In this document: piece by piece, positions 21,213 through 33,735 of the stretch
Numbering within the stretch: position 1 is the first letter of the stretch
How the letters are laid out: each line of letters opens with the position of its first letter
From: Hygrophila difformis
Taxonomy: Eukaryota; Streptophyta; Magnoliopsida; Lamiales; Acanthaceae
Assembly (NCBI GenBank): GCA_030278955.1
Contig: JAOANR010000001.1
Location: 7,118,874 to 7,182,873 of the forward strand
DNA length: 64,000 nucleotides
Reading direction: 5' to 3'
Notes under the pieces: generated by a model
Told to the model about the DNA's origin: nothing
What the model saw: only the letters and a program-made list of their open reading frames with translations
Database searches by the model: none
Program-made: the position numbers and the translations under genes

Positions 21213-21461
21213 CAGGGTGATATCGAGTCGAGTATCGAGTTTGAACAGTGTAATTCGAGCTTGCACAGTAAAAAATTTTAAAGTTATAACCCGGATTTAA
21301 CTAGGATAAATAGTATACAATTTGAATTTAAATTGACAGTTTTATTTATTATGCTGTAAAATGTAAATTGATTAGGCTTGATAAAGTTTAAATTATATCT
21401 AATTTAATAATTTAATCGAATTTTAGTCGAGTATCGAGTCGAGTTTTTTCCACACCCCTAA
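21213..21461. mobile_element. Small element with TCGAGTCGAG repeats
   Basis: Left CAGGGTGATATCGAGTCGAG and right CGAGTCGAG followed by CCACACCCCTA are short inverted ends resembling the hAT-like AGGGGTG terminus. Repeated TATCGAGT motifs lie near both ends. No matching target duplication found, so the boundaries are approximate. Confidence 0.45.
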
Positions 21462-22161
21462 GCTCAGCCTCTGTTTGGAATAATGTGATTGTGGTTGGTG
21501 TGTTTAATAATTTTTGGGAAATTGAGTTCCCGAATGTCAAGGTGCCTTACATACACGGCATTTCATTTTCTACTCTTTATGGGTATTTTCCATGTCTCCC
21601 ATCCATCAAGAAAGGATGCTTGATGCATTACGTTTGCATTTGATTCTTATCCATTTTTTTTTTTTTGTATTTTTTCATTAATTTATTTATAAAGTACTAA
21701 TATTATGATGTTTATTTTTCAAATATTAGCAAAAAATTTCGGTATTAAACATTGAATTACTACTTGTGGAAGAATAAGGCTTAGTTTGGTAAAACTTTAG
21801 GGTTTAGAGTTTAGAGTTCTAAGTTTTGAATTTTGGGTTAGAGTTTAGAGATTACAGATTGAAACTTTATTTTTTATAATTTAAGTGTTTGGTGTGTAAT
21901 TTTAGAGTTTAGCGGTTGGAAAATAAAATTACATAAATATCCTTTAAGGGTTAATATATAATTCTTCTTTTATTATATGAAGTAAATTAAAAATCAAACA
22001 CAATTTGTGAAACAAAAATGAAATCTTTACTATGATCAATAAAAATTGATCACACAAAGCTGCAAAGGTGAAAACAATACACACACCCAATATAAGAAAT
22101 CCATCTTACCACTTAAAGTACAAGACAACATTTTCATTGTCGCCCACAGAAGGAGTCAACC

Positions 22162-22515
22162 ATGAAAACAGAAAAATATTTTGCTAAATCATTTATTCAT
22201 TTAGATGAAGAAACAAAGCTACAGTTTGTCACCCTCTTCCACACAGACACCCACCCCCTCAGTACTCTAGAAAAAGCCCTAGAAATAACATACTTGAAAG
22301 ATATAATTGAAGGCGGCACAAAAGAAATTCAAAGTCAGGAAGAGCCTTGGAAAGAACATATACTTAAAGGCAGCACAAAAGAAATTCATAGTCAAGCCAA
22401 TGATATACTTTACACACACAGCACAAAAGACACTTCAAAGAACCCATCACAGAGCTCCAAATCAAAGTCAAGCTCAATACAAAGAAATTCAAATCAAGCC
22501 AACTTCAATCATTAA
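22162..22515 (+). CDS. Hypothetical 117-residue ORF inside the TIR element
   Basis: An ATG-initiated frame whose product is hydrophilic and Lys/Ser-rich. It has a short internal repeat of the form GGTKEIQSQ / GSTKEIHSQ (two copies about 23 residues apart) and a Ser-rich C-terminus. I do not recognise a domain. The repeated nucleotide words (GGCRGCACAAAAGAAATTCA) suggest local duplication. It may be the tail of an eroded transposon protein or chance. Confidence 0.25.
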   Translation: MKTEKYFAKSFIHLDEETKLQFVTLFHTDTHPLSTLEKALEITYLKDIIEGGTKEIQSQEEPWKEHILKGSTKEIHSQANDILYTHSTKDTSKNPSQSSKSKSSSIQRNSNQANFNH

Positions 22516-23324
22516 TGCACTGAATCACTGTTGAGAACAAGCTCATTCCATTTATTTAAAAGCTCCACATTGCTCACTGCCTGCTTGAAGGCTCCACATT
22601 GCACGATCAAACTCTCTGCTTAAATGCCTCTCAAGTTAGGTATCCAAGCTCTTGAGATCAATTTGATCAGCCATACATTTCATTCTTTGCTAATGTTTCC
22701 AGGGCTCTTGGCATTTCAACAATCCATTATTTGAATTTGTCGGTCCCTTCATTTTGGAATCCCCTAAGGGTAAAGATTTGTTTGTGGCGGTAAGCATCCT
22801 TAATGGGAACTAATACTCTCCTGGCACACATCAACAAAAACAATAGAAGTGAAAAGAACATGAAGCAAAAAACCATGTAAGCAACACATGCTTACGTATA
22901 AAAAAATGCATTTCCAGTAGTTCGGAAACTCAGTCATTAAGAAATTTAACGGTGTAACTAGTGGAAATTTATTGAATGCATATAACTCATCTAGATTCCA
23001 ATATTGACAAGAATTTCTTCTAGAGTTTGGTATCTACTCAAAAGTCAGCATGCTATGTAACTAGACAAGTACAAGAGTACTTATAGCATCAAGTTCAACA
23101 TGGAATTGCAACTAATCACGATTCCAAACACATAATGAACATATATATATAAAAATGCTTATGTAAAAACTACAGGTTTAAAGCCATAACTTCTGATAGC
23201 AACAATGCCTTATTGGTCTTAAAGAATCAACCCAAGTTCGTAAACTAATCCCTAAACAAAACAAGTAAGTAACAAGAGCATATGAATAAGCTGGATGAGC
23301 AAACAAACAAGAAAGGAAACTCAC

Positions 23325-23460
23325 CAGAAATAGGATCAATACATGAGATATCCACATCCCCTTGCTGGAAATCTTCAATATCTCCTACCCATTGTCCAGA
23401 TCCCCAGCCAGTCATTTTCTCGAACACTTTCACTGCAATCTTCAACCATAAATCGGGTTT
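23325..23460 (-). pseudogene. Possible captured exon of an unidentified gene
   Basis: The minus-strand frame is open from 23460 and contains WLKIAVKVFEKMTGWGSG then QWVGDIEDFQQGD and ISCIDPISG. Its composition looks like a genuine globular protein segment. It runs straight into a consensus donor (CTG|GTGAGT, GT at 23324-23323). Upstream on the same strand lies a relatively GC-rich, 5'-UTR-like region (23480-23800). I do not recognise the gene. The position just inside a TIR end suggests a captured host gene fragment. Confidence 0.3.
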
Positions 23461-24153
23461 CTATCCAAACCTTCAATTCGAACTTAGGTTTCTTGATTTT
23501 CGCCAAATAGGGGGAAGAAGAACTCGTTCGACATCGAGAAATAGTAAAGATAAAGAAAATCCACTAATCGACCATGGGGAGGAAATCACAAACCTATACC
23601 GAATTTACGTTGCCAGGCCAAGTGCAGTCTTCCCTCCAGATTTCTTCGGACATTATTGTAATTTTGTAAGTGAACGCTAAACGTGAAACTCCAACGTTGG
23701 GGAATCGAGCGTCCAGCGTTTAGAGATTGGGAGAGCGTCGGTAATCTCCATCTCCGGAAAACAAACGGGAAGAAAAGAAATTGGAGGCATTCGCGTTTAG
23801 AATGGGGCGTTTGGGTTTGGGAACGCTATTCCCAAACGGAGCCTAAGTGAATTTCAATGATCGAAAAATAAAGGGTGGGAAACAAATAAAAGCGCACTAG
23901 AAGGTTGACCACAAATTTAAATTGCATTATAATTATGCTAGTGTCGGCCAATTTTTTTTTTTTTTTTTTTTCGAGGACAAAATTGGGGTCCGTCCTTGTA
24001 GTTTTCATTAATTTGATTTGACAAATCTCTACTTCCCACAAAACATGAATTTGTAAAATTGCAACTCCTCACGCTGCATAGGTCGTCTCATCGCTCCTCC
24101 TCCGCAAGCAGCTGATTCCTCCTCCGGGGCCGACGCCGGCGCGCACGTTGGCC

Positions 24154-26803
24154 ATGGAGGTCATTGCCCATTCCTCAGCCTTCCTCCTCCCCCGTCCTCC
24201 CGCTGACAACGGCCCCTCGCTAACGTATGCGCTCGTCATCCTCAACCAATGCCTCCCGCGCTTCACCCCTACCCTCTGGAACAACGGTAATTTGACCGTC
24301 AATTTGTTCTTTCCACTCGATATGTTTTTTCAATTTTGAATTTTTTTTTTATTAACTGTGATGTGTTTGTGTGCCCCCCCCCCCCCCCCCCCCCCCCAAC
24401 CCCATTGTTTGGATGAGCAGCATGGGTTCGTCTGTGTGCGGACGGTGGTGCCAATCGATTGTTTGATGATTTGCCGCCGCTATTCCCCGATGAAGATGCT
24501 TTAACTGTTCGCAAGAGGTATACAGTTGCGTTACTGCATTTTGTGCTTTAAAATATGTGTCCTTCAGTTTTATTTCTGGCACCTCTCTTTTGCATTCTTA
24601 GTCAAAATCCTTATTTCCATGGTAATATACTTCAAGATTATGTTCCAATAGCCTGAATTATCAACTATGAACTACCAGTTCTCAATGGAGTTGCAGATCG
24701 GGTTTCCTGGGTTATTCCTTTAGAAAAATGTAAAATCAACGGGAGAAGAAAATAATAGTAATTCAATAATTTCCGCTGATTTTTCAAAGTAGATAACAGT
24801 TTTCAAAAGAATTAGTTGGGTGGAGATTTCCTTTGAATTTCTTGTACGGTGGCATTTTTTTTATTCCCTCTTATCTGCGCTCAATGTCAGTTACTCAAAT
24901 ATACTCCCTCGTTCAAAAAATTTGACACTATTCACACATACACTTTGACTTAAAATTTTATCATAATTATACTAGTTAAAATATAGCCAAGTGTGATCTT
25001 GTTAGATTCGTGTCGTTGAGTAGTTTTTAAATATCGAACTTTTAGAATTTTTACTTGTACCAAAATTGAGTTATTAATAATTTAAAATGTGCATTGGACT
25101 GTGTTCATTGTGGGTCCGTTTTAATTTTTTGAAAACGGAGTATGTAATAAACTAATATTGGTTTGGGAATTTATTGCTTCAATGGAATCTACATTCATTT
25201 TTTGTTTCCTTGGCCTTTTGTGCCAATACTTGTCCTACTTTTTTTTTCTCTTTAACTTGGAGAGAAGTAGAATAGTATGTGAGATTGTAGGATAGGGCCA
25301 TAGGGGTGTGTGTGTGTGTGTGTGACTGTGTGTGATGCAGGAAGAATAACTCTTTCAATATCATATGATGATCCAGGTATATTCCTGATGTGATTAAAGG
25401 AGACATGGATTCAATTAGAGAAGATGTTTTGGGATTCTACAAAGATATGGCAAGTTCCCTGATTCTTGCTTGCAATGGCAGTCGTTTAACTTGTTTCCTT
25501 GAGGATGAAGAATAAAATTTGTTTCGTTGCATGAAGGGGTGAACTGTATTATTTACTGGAAGATGAATAGGATAGCTGATCTGTATTGTATTCTTCAATG
25601 TGATTTCCAAGTTGCCAGTTGTTCTACAACACAATTCCAATCAATTTTCAAGATTTAAATATATTGATGATTGTGCAATTTATAGGTATATATATGTGTG
25701 ATTCATTGTTATTTCACCTAGAGTAATGTCTTTCAATAGCCCTTCTTTTAGAATTAGAATTAGGAACTGGTTCAAAAAAAATTATATGTTTTAACCTTGT
25801 GGAATACTTGTGTTTTTTATGATCCAGATACAATTTAATGACATCATTTGGATTTTACTTCGTTTCAACTTAACATAGTTCCAATTCTTTTGGGTTTGAA
25901 TCATGTATTTCAGTGGTCTCTGCGTTGCTAGTGAATCATATTATTTATATATCACCCTGGTTTTTGAATGCAGGGAACCAAGATAGTGGATGCTTCTGAT
26001 GATCAAGACACAACAGACTTGCACAAATGCATTGCATACATTCGAGATCTACCACGTCCAAAGAATCAAAATGTAAGTGCTGGCTGTCAATTGAGTCAAT
26101 ACTCAATATTGTGTGAGTATGAATGTTCCAATCTGGTGAAAGGATTATGGCAAAGATAGCATCCTGAATTCCTCGAAGCATCTTTATGTTTGTTTGAGTG
26201 TGTACTCTTTCTGTCTTTCAGAGCCTTGGAAATCTCGTTTGGAATGTGATTTGAAATTTCTTTCCCTGCGTCGGTTCTGCTGCCCATGAATCTAATTCTA
26301 ATGGTATATTTCTCAGCTTTGTATCCTTGTTGCTGGAGCTCTTGGGGGAAGATTTGACCACGAGATGGGAAACATCAATGTCCTTTGCCACTTCCCAACC
26401 CTACGTATCATCCTTCTATCCGAAGATTGCTTGATACAGCTTCTTCCAAGTGATAAGCATCATGAGATCCACATCCAATCTGTTGTTGAGGGACCCCATT
26501 GTGGGCTCATCCCTATTGGTGGACCTTCAAAGCGCAATGCAACCACAGGGCTTCAGTGGAACCTCGGTGAGCATCCACAATCACATTGTGCACCTATATC
26601 TAGAGCTCCTCCACCTATACACTTCATTGGCATTCTATGTACTACTTACTATATATGAACCTACTTCTTGCCTTGCTGCAGCTGATACAGAGATGAGATT
26701 TGGTGGACTAATAAGCACATCAAATATTGTGAAGGGGGAGATAGTGACGGTGGAATCGGATACAAACCTTCTTTGGACTATATCACTCAGGAAGGGATGG
26801 TGA
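24154..26803 (+). CDS. TPK1: Thiamin pyrophosphokinase
   Basis: Converts thiamin plus ATP to thiamin diphosphate plus AMP in the cytosol. I build six exons: 24154-24286, 24421-24517, 25377-25449, 25974-26072, 26317-26566, 26682-26803. They total 774 nt (257 residues), close to other plant TPKs. Motifs in order: LNQCLPRFTPTLW, CADGGANR, IKGDMDSI (metal/ATP site), DQDTTDLHKC, GALGGRFDHEMGN (catalytic domain), then GPHCGLIPIG, GLQWNL, GGLISTSN and LLWTIS of the thiamin-binding domain. All junctions keep frame. Intron 3 has a GC-AG boundary (ATG|GCAAGT). Intron 1 holds a run of 24 C and intron 2 a MITE. The first ATG is in a GC-rich leader and gives the family N-terminus. Confidence 0.95.
24374..24397. 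repeat. Poly(C) run of 24 in TPK intron 1
   Basis: Twenty-four uninterrupted C, 24 bp before the 3' splice site of intron 1. The length is likely to be polymorphic and hard to sequence. It may act as part of a pyrimidine tract. Confidence 0.9.
24904..25140. mobile_element. Stowaway-like MITE (family A) in TPK intron 2
   Basis: CTCCCTCGTTCAAA at the left, TTTTGAAAACGGAG|TA at the right. Interior GTGTGATCTTGTTAGATTCG and TAGAATTTTTACTTGTAC, in inverted orientation to the copy at 7746. Confidence 0.82.
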
Positions 26804-27204
26804 AGTCGAATATTCGGCTAATTGTTAGAATTGCAGTTACCCCTTTAGCTCTTTTCCACTTAGATTGAAGTAGGTGTGAATTATGATTACCTCTGAGTTG
26901 TACTTGTACCATATAGTATAATTAGATCCATTTTTTTTGTAGTTATTATTATTATTCGTATTATTTTCTTTAAGTAGTTGTGCGCTGTAATTTGATTACT
27001 ATTCCATATCATTTTTTGTATCCAAAAAATTATGACAAAAACAATAGAAAAATACTGTAACTGCAATGTTCGGAAAAAACAAAAGGAAATCCAAACAACA
27101 ATACTGGTAAATGTGTTGAATTTTATTCTGATTATTCATTCTTCCAACGGATGTGGACTCTATCTATAAAAATCTATTTTTTCAAAAAAATATACTTCTA
27201 TAGT

Positions 27205-27461
27205 AGTTCTTCGTCTCAATGTAATTGTTACACACTCTTTCGACACGCATGCGGATCCACATTTTTAACGGTTAATAACTTAAATTTTGTACAACGAAAA
27301 ATTATAAAAAGTTGATTGTCTAAAACTACAAGATTAGACGAATCTAACAAGATCTCACTTGACTATGTTTTTTCTTACATAACTATATAAAAAATTTGAA
27401 TCAAAGCTAAACAGTGAATAGTGTCAAAAAATGATTTGTAACAAAAGGAGTGAGACGGAGA
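27205..27461. mobile_element. Stowaway-like MITE (family A)
   Basis: Starts near GTTCTTCGTCTCAATG and ends AGTGAGACGGAG. Interior GACGAATCTAACAAGATCTC and AACAGTGAATAGTGTC. Its right end has been duplicated in tandem (see 27412-27522). Confidence 0.78.
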
Positions 27462-27522
27462 AGTAACAGTGAATAGTGTCAAAAAATGATTTGTAACAAA
27501 AGGAGTGAGACAGAGGAAATAG
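27412..27522. repeat. Tandem duplication of a MITE end
   Basis: Two near-identical 55-bp copies beginning AACAGTGAATAGTGTCAAAA and ending in GTGAGACGGAGAAGT or GTGAGACAGAGGAAA. The second copy stops about 12 bp before the tRNA-Val 3' end. Confidence 0.88.
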
Positions 27523-27533
27523 TATAAAATAAA

Positions 27534-27607
27534 TGGCGTCGCCCGGACTCGAACCGGAGACCTTCAGTGTGTTAGACTGACGTGATAACCAACTACACCA
27601 CGACACC
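27534..27607 (-). tRNA. tRNA-Val (AAC)
   Basis: A 74-nt cloverleaf on the minus strand. The acceptor stem GGTGTCG pairs with CGACGCC (one G-T). The anticodon stem TCAGT/ACTGA encloses loop CTAACAC with anticodon AAC. The A-box (TGGTGTAGTTGG) and B-box (GGTTCGAGTCC) are intact. The 3' CCA is absent from the gene, as in nuclear tRNAs. A T-rich tract just downstream can end polymerase III transcription. It lies head to head with PMS1, 318 bp from the PMS1 ATG. Confidence 0.97.
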
Positions 27608-27924
27608 TTATTGTTCAAAATTTCTTCAATTTTATAAATGAAAAAAAGAAAGTCTTAGCTTGCTAAAATGCGCATACGGTTTACGGGTTTCTGGCTTCTC
27701 AGCGACTCTGCCTTGAAAGCACTCAGCCATCGCATGCCGGGAATTCTTTGGTCCAAGTTTTCGCGGGCAGAAGCTTCAAAATCTATATTCGGCTAGGGTT
27801 TTGTTGGTTCTGTGATGCCCTCAATTTCTTCTCGACATTTTGTGCGATTTCTGATTTTGTTTGGTTTTCTATGCTCATTATAAATCGTTCGTAGGCACTC
27901 TTTTCTTGTTCGCTGAAAATCAAC

Positions 27925-30900
27925 ATGGGAGATGGAGTTGAAGAATCCCCAATCATCAGGCCGATAAATAAGAGTATCGTACACCGAATATGCGCTGGAC
28001 AAGTGATTCTGGACCTATCATCCGCGGTGAAGGAGCTCGTTGAGAACAGCCTCGATGCTGGTGCTACCAGCATTGAGATATCTTTGAAGGAGTATGGGCT
28101 GGAGGCATTTCAAGTTATTGACAACGGTTCGGGCGTTTCCCCGCAGAATTTCAATGTAATTTCCGGCATTTAAAAAATTTTCGCTTGTTTCATCTCTGGG
28201 GCATTTAAAAATTTCGTTCTTTTGCTTTTGGATGTTAATTCCATGCATGTTCTACCTGTTTGGAGGGGTGACTGGCGTTTTTTTAGCTATGCATTACACA
28301 CCTCATGTGGATCTAGCTTTCAACAGCGTAGAACACATTATGAGAGATGTTTCAGGGGGTTGTTAATTAGCCAAGAACATGCTGTGTGTTATTGTGGAGG
28401 TAGGATGAGTGGGATTCAAACTCTTTGAACACTCCTGATGGGGGTTGGTGGTTAATAGATTGATTGTATCTTACTTGACAGGCTTGGGCGATGATGTTTT
28501 AACATTTGAAAATTGCATATATTAGATGTCATTCACTTCTTGCCTCATCTTGTAGTTGTGTGGGCAGCATATGGTTTTTACTTTTCACAATTGTCTCATA
28601 GAAAACACAGGTTGAAACAGAGGATATTCCTTCCTCTTGACCTATTCTTTTTTTGTATGTTTAATTTTCCACGGGTAGGTTTTGGCATTGAAGCACCATA
28701 CATCCAAGCTCTTGGATTTTCCAGACCTTCAGTCACTGACAACATTTGGATTTCGAGGGGAAGCATTAAGTTCATTATGTGCGTTGGGTGATTTCACTGT
28801 GGAGACACGAACCATCAATGAGGCGGTTGCAACACATCTAACTTATGATCGCACAGGTCTTCTGACAGCTGAGAGGAAGACGGCACGTCAAGTAGGTACA
28901 ACTGTTACTGTCAAGAAATTGTTCTCCAATTTACCCGTGAGGAGCAAAGAATTTCATCGGAATATCCGAAAAGAATATGGGAAACTGATTAACTTGTTGA
29001 ATGTGAGTCTTTCTTCATTTATATCTGAAGATTTTAAAACCTGCTGTATAATTTTTCATTGAGAGTGCTAGATTGGCTTTTAGTTAGCACATGGCTCAAT
29101 CTGGTTGTATAACCTAGGGAGATGTTAATAATACTCCTGCTTGTTTATTCTTGTGATGTGTTTATGTGTCTTTGGTTTGAATGGTTTATTTTGATTGTCA
29201 AAGACTTCTCATTTCTCTGATTGGAGTTTCAGGCCTATGCTCTTATTGCCGAAGGTGTCAGACTTGTTTGCACCAATACAACTGCGAAAAATGTAAGGTC
29301 TGTGGTGCTCAAGACACAAGGCAATGGATCCCTCAAAGAGAATATCATCACAGTGTTTGGGACGAGTACTTTTTCCTGCTTAGAGCCTGTGAAACTTAAC
29401 ATATCCCAGGGTTGTATAGTTGAAGGCTTTGTTTCAAAGTCTGGAAATGGGTGTGGGCGGAATATGGGAGACCGGCAATTCTTTTTTGTTAATGGTCGGC
29501 CAGTTGATATGCCCAAAGTTGGCAAGCTTGTGAATGAGTTATACAGAAGTGCAAATTCCAAACAATATCCCATTGCCATTATGAACTTTTCTGTGCCGGC
29601 TAAAGCATATGATGTGAATGTTACTCCTGACAAGAGAAAAATATTTTTTTCGGATGAGAACTCCATCTTACAGTCTTTAAGAGAAGCCTTAGAGAAGATT
29701 TATTCATCTGACCGGGTGAGTTATTCAGTCAATACAGTAGACCTTGCTGAGGATAAGCATGCATCCAATAGTGATTCCCCACATGAGAGATCTCACTTAC
29801 CATCTGAACATCTAATTCCTGAAAGTGTTGTTGCAAATGGGGATAGAGATAAAAAACTGCATGATAATGGTTTTATCTATACAAAGGTTCAAGGTGATGT
29901 AAAAGATTCATCTGGTAAGGAGATGCTACAGAATGGTGGTGCCAGTTCCGTGATAGATAGGTTTGCATTTGACGTTCAGGCCAACCATGAGAAGAACTCT
30001 GTGAGTCCTGATAAGAAAAAGACAGGCTTTGCTTTTGATAATACTGAGGAATGTGTTCCCCAACAATCCAGATCAACCCAAAAAGGTGGCATGGATAGTA
30101 TTAACTCACAGAGACGTCCAAGTTTTGTTCAAACGTCACTGAACAAGTTTGTCCCAATAAATAAGAGAAAACATGAATGTGATGAAACTGCATTATCTGA
30201 AATGCCGCTCCTTAGAGGTGGGCCTACACTAGATAGCAGCTTCCTGAAGCGTGCTGCATCTTCAAGGTCATCAAATGATGTTTCAGAGACTGATGATTCC
30301 ACTAGAATCAACAGAGTGAAAATTCAATCGCTCAAAATGTCCATTGACGATGCCGTTTGTGATGAAGATACGAGTATTCTGTTTCCTTGTGAAGGAAGAA
30401 AGCAAAGTGGAGCCAAGGATGATGAAGATGCAAAGTTTCTTGTTCCTTGTGCAATAAAAGGGCAAGATGGAGCTAAAGAGGTATTGAATTTAATAGTTTC
30501 TGTGAGCTTGATGCTGTGTAAAAGAGTTTTTCGTATGGTGGTCAAAAAAGAGTGCCTTGAGATAAAATACGATCTACAAGAGCTTGGCAAGCATTCTTCT
30601 GAATCAAGAGGAGTGTGTGCTTTTCATAAGTTCAAAACTGACAATCAACCTTAATCGTGCAGGAAGTTGACTTGCAGAACCAGAAATTTCAAAGGGGAGA
30701 ACTGATTAAAGATCCTGCACCAAGTGCTTCTGTTAGCACAAATCCTCAACTTTTACCTGATGACCAGTCAGACTCTCCAGTTGTGGTGGCAGATTCTCCA
30801 GTTATTTCCTCTGATTCAAAGGCTGGTTTCACATTGCAGTTTAGTTTTAATGATTTGATGTCAAGGAGGAAGCAGAGGTCGTCAAGAATCCAACATATCA

Positions 30901-33385
30901 CCAATCCATCTGAAAGATTAAACTTAAAAGGGTACATGAAAATTTATTTCTTTCATCTGTCAGTTGAATAACAGAGTAGGATATTGTATATATGGCAGCC
31001 CCTTAGTTACTGTGTTCTGCCCCTTTGTCTTTTATAAACAGTTGTTTTGCTTCAGCATCATTGGAGCTGTCACAAGTAGGAAATGAATGTGAGAAAGCTA
31101 AAGCTTTAGCTGCTGCCACTAGTGAGTTGGAAAGACTTTTTAACAAGGAAGACTTCAAGCAAATGAAGGTTGCTACATTTTTCACATTTTATAGGAATCT
31201 TTCTATATTGTCAAAGGTCATGCAATAATTTGGGATTGCAACTGGAAGATGTTTTCACTATGTAACTTTATTTCATGATTTTGTCGGCATTCCATAATTC
31301 CATTACTTATCCAATTTTCACCCAATCCCAGGGCACAACTGTGTTTGTTCTTCATCCATCACTAATTATCTCATTAATCTGCAGGTTATTGGTCAGTTCA
31401 ATCTGGGGTTCATTATTGGCAAGCTAAACAGTGACCTTTTTATAGTGGATCAGGTTATGTATTTGCTTTTCGTTAAGGGTGACTAAAACAATTGTGGCAG
31501 GATTTAGTTTGCGCATTACTATTTGTTTTTTGGAATAATCATGGTCATTTGATTTATTTTGCTTTTGGTCCAGCATGCGGCAGATGAGAAATACAACTAT
31601 GAGCGCCTTGCACAAACAACTGTTCTAAATCAGCAACCATTACTTAGGTGATGCATTCAGTTCAGTGGCTCACTAGTGATGTGAGAAATAGATTCTTCTA
31701 TTCAGCTGCTGACAGTTACATGGGCGCTCTTTCATGCCTCATAAATATGTACCATAAAGTGTTCCTTTTTCCTTGTATTCAATTTTTTCTTCAGTTAAAT
31801 GCTTCTTTAATCTTTATATATAATATTTCTTTTGAATTTTCCTGTTCAACATGTGATATATTAAGGTTAAACGCTTGTTATGTTGACTATTGCTTTTTCA
31901 TGCATAGCATTTCATCTGAAAGTTCTCATGTTCTTCTCCTTTCTACGTTGTCATTCATTCAGGCCATTGAAAATGGAGTTATCACCTGCAGAAGAGATAG
32001 TCATCTCCATGCACATGGATATCTTCAGGTGTGAGTTCTCAAGCAGTGATCCACTAATGCATGCATTTGAGTTTTTTCCGTGCATTAACTTTCTCTGATA
32101 AAATGGATCGATGCAAAACTGGCTAAATATTTTGGTAAATATTGACATTTTACCAGGCATTAGAATTGCGGCACTTTTTGTGGCTTTACTTCTGTATATT
32201 TAATAGATCCAAAGGCTGCAAGGCACATCAAATGATGGTGGTTGTTGCTGTGAATCCTGTGTGATCTATCACTTTCATTACAATGGAAGTCTATGTCTAA
32301 GATGTTAGGCTTGATTGGCCTCGTACGAAAGTGGTTGCATTATATGCCTTACATAGATACTATTATCCCTGTTTGTATCTTTCTGGTTGAGCTAAATTTG
32401 TTCCCTCGTGCACTTTACATACTATTCTTGAAATATTTCAGGAAAAATGGCTTTATATTAGAGGAGGATGTGCATGCTCCTTCAGGAAACCGTTTTCTGC
32501 TGAAAGCTGTTCCCTTCAGCAAAAATGTAACTTTTGGGATTGCAGGTACTGTAAGATGACCTGCACACAGAATAAAACATATGACAATTCCATCCAACAT
32601 GAAATGCTTTGCTAAATACATACTCCCTCCGTTTTTAAATATGTTTACCATTTGCATAGTTGTAACTATTCATTTAGTGACTTTGATTCAACTTTTTGAC
32701 ACAGTTATATAAGATAAAATATAGTCAAGTGAGATATTGTTGGATTTATCTAATTGCGTAGTTTTAGAATATCAAATTTTTATATTTTTTACTTGTATAC
32801 AATTTAAGTTATAATTGATTAAAAATGTATATTGGATTGCGTGATGTGCATGAATGGTGAAGTTAAAAAAGAACGAAGGGAGTATACCATTTGTTTTGGT
32901 GATTAATTAGAGAATCGGTTGTTTTTTCTGCAATTTGTCACAGATGTGAAGGAACTCGTTTCAATTCTGAATGATGGCCATGGAGAGTGCTCCATCATTG
33001 GAAGCTACAGATCAGACACTGTCGACTCTGTTTGCCCACCAAAAGTACGCGCAATGCTTGCATCACGGGCTTGCAGATCCTCTATCATGATTGGGGATTC
33101 ACTCGGCAGGAATGAAATGCAAAAGGTATATTTAGAACAAGAAATGCCTCCCGCCCCTGGCCATATCAGATAGAAGTATATAATATCATACAAAAATACT
33201 ATATGAATATCAAATGGCTTGGCAGCCACCTGATCCCGTGATTGTGTGTGCAGATATTAGAGCACTTGTCGGGGCTGAAGTCTCCATGGAACTGTCCGCA
33301 TGGCCGGCCGACAATGCGGCACCTGGTAGACTTGAGAACCGTCCACAGAAGAATAATAGCTGATGATGAAGTCATAGAACTGTAA
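27925..33385 (+). CDS. PMS1: DNA mismatch-repair protein PMS1 (MutL homologue)
   Basis: Partner of MLH1 in the MutL-alpha endonuclease of nuclear mismatch repair. I build 11 exons: 27925-28155, 28679-29002, 29233-30480, 30663-30931, 31042-31168, 31385-31453, 31574-31647, 31963-32028, 32442-32545, 32944-33125, 33254-33385. They total 2826 nt (941 residues), near the family length. The N-terminal GHKL ATPase has [10 protein letters not shown] (37-46), DNGSG (66-70) and [11 protein letters not shown]. The long exon 3 carries the variable linker. The C-terminal endonuclease motif DQHAADEK (755-762, split across exons 6/7), [10 protein letters not shown] and CPHGRP (912-917) are all present, so nuclease activity is expected. 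All junctions are GT-AG and keep frame. A MITE lies in intron 9. Confidence 0.95.
32623..32882. mobile_element. Stowaway-like MITE (family A) in PMS1 intron 9
   Basis: CTCCCTCCGTTTTTAAATAT left, AAAGAACGAAGGGAG right, TA on both sides. Interior TAGTCAAGTGAGATATTGTT. Both ends are well preserved. Confidence 0.85.
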
Positions 33386-33698
33386 TTTTGCAAGCCAGCA
33401 GTTGATAAATTATGCATGGGCTGCTTACAAACTTAGAATTTAGAATGAATTTTCCTCTTATCCTAACGTCGTGGATTGTACGTAGTAATTATATTTGTAA
33501 TTTTGTGAATTTGTAGATTTTGAATTTTGATGATTCTGTTCTGTGTACACTAGTACAGTCACCTTATTTATTGGGCTTCGTTTCCCTCTACCAAATTTAC
33601 GTATGATCTCAGCCCATGACAAACACAAACCGATCTTCTAAAACTCAAACAACATAACATCAATTATAAAATGCTATAGATATTTGTTTGTTTGTTTG

Positions 33699-33735
<37 letters not shown>

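Larger units (their letters stand above)
21467..23844. mobile_element. Candidate 2.4-kb TIR element (PIF/Harbinger-like ends)
   Basis: Left GCCTCTGTTTGGAATA and right TATTCCCAAACGGAGCC (reverse complement GGCTCCGTTTGGGAATA) look like one short inverted repeat of the GGCTCCGTTTGG type seen at PIF/Harbinger-like ends. A TAA follows the right end. The left TAA is five bases away from the repeat, so the target duplication is not clean. The interior has one 117-codon ORF and an exon-like stretch on the minus strand, but no transposase. It could also be two unrelated element ends. Confidence 0.42.

Noticed and set aside
21790..21860. Telomere-like TTTAGGGTTTAG in a T/G-rich run
   Set aside because: Only about one true unit; the rest is degenerate TTTAGAG. 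Not an interstitial telomere.
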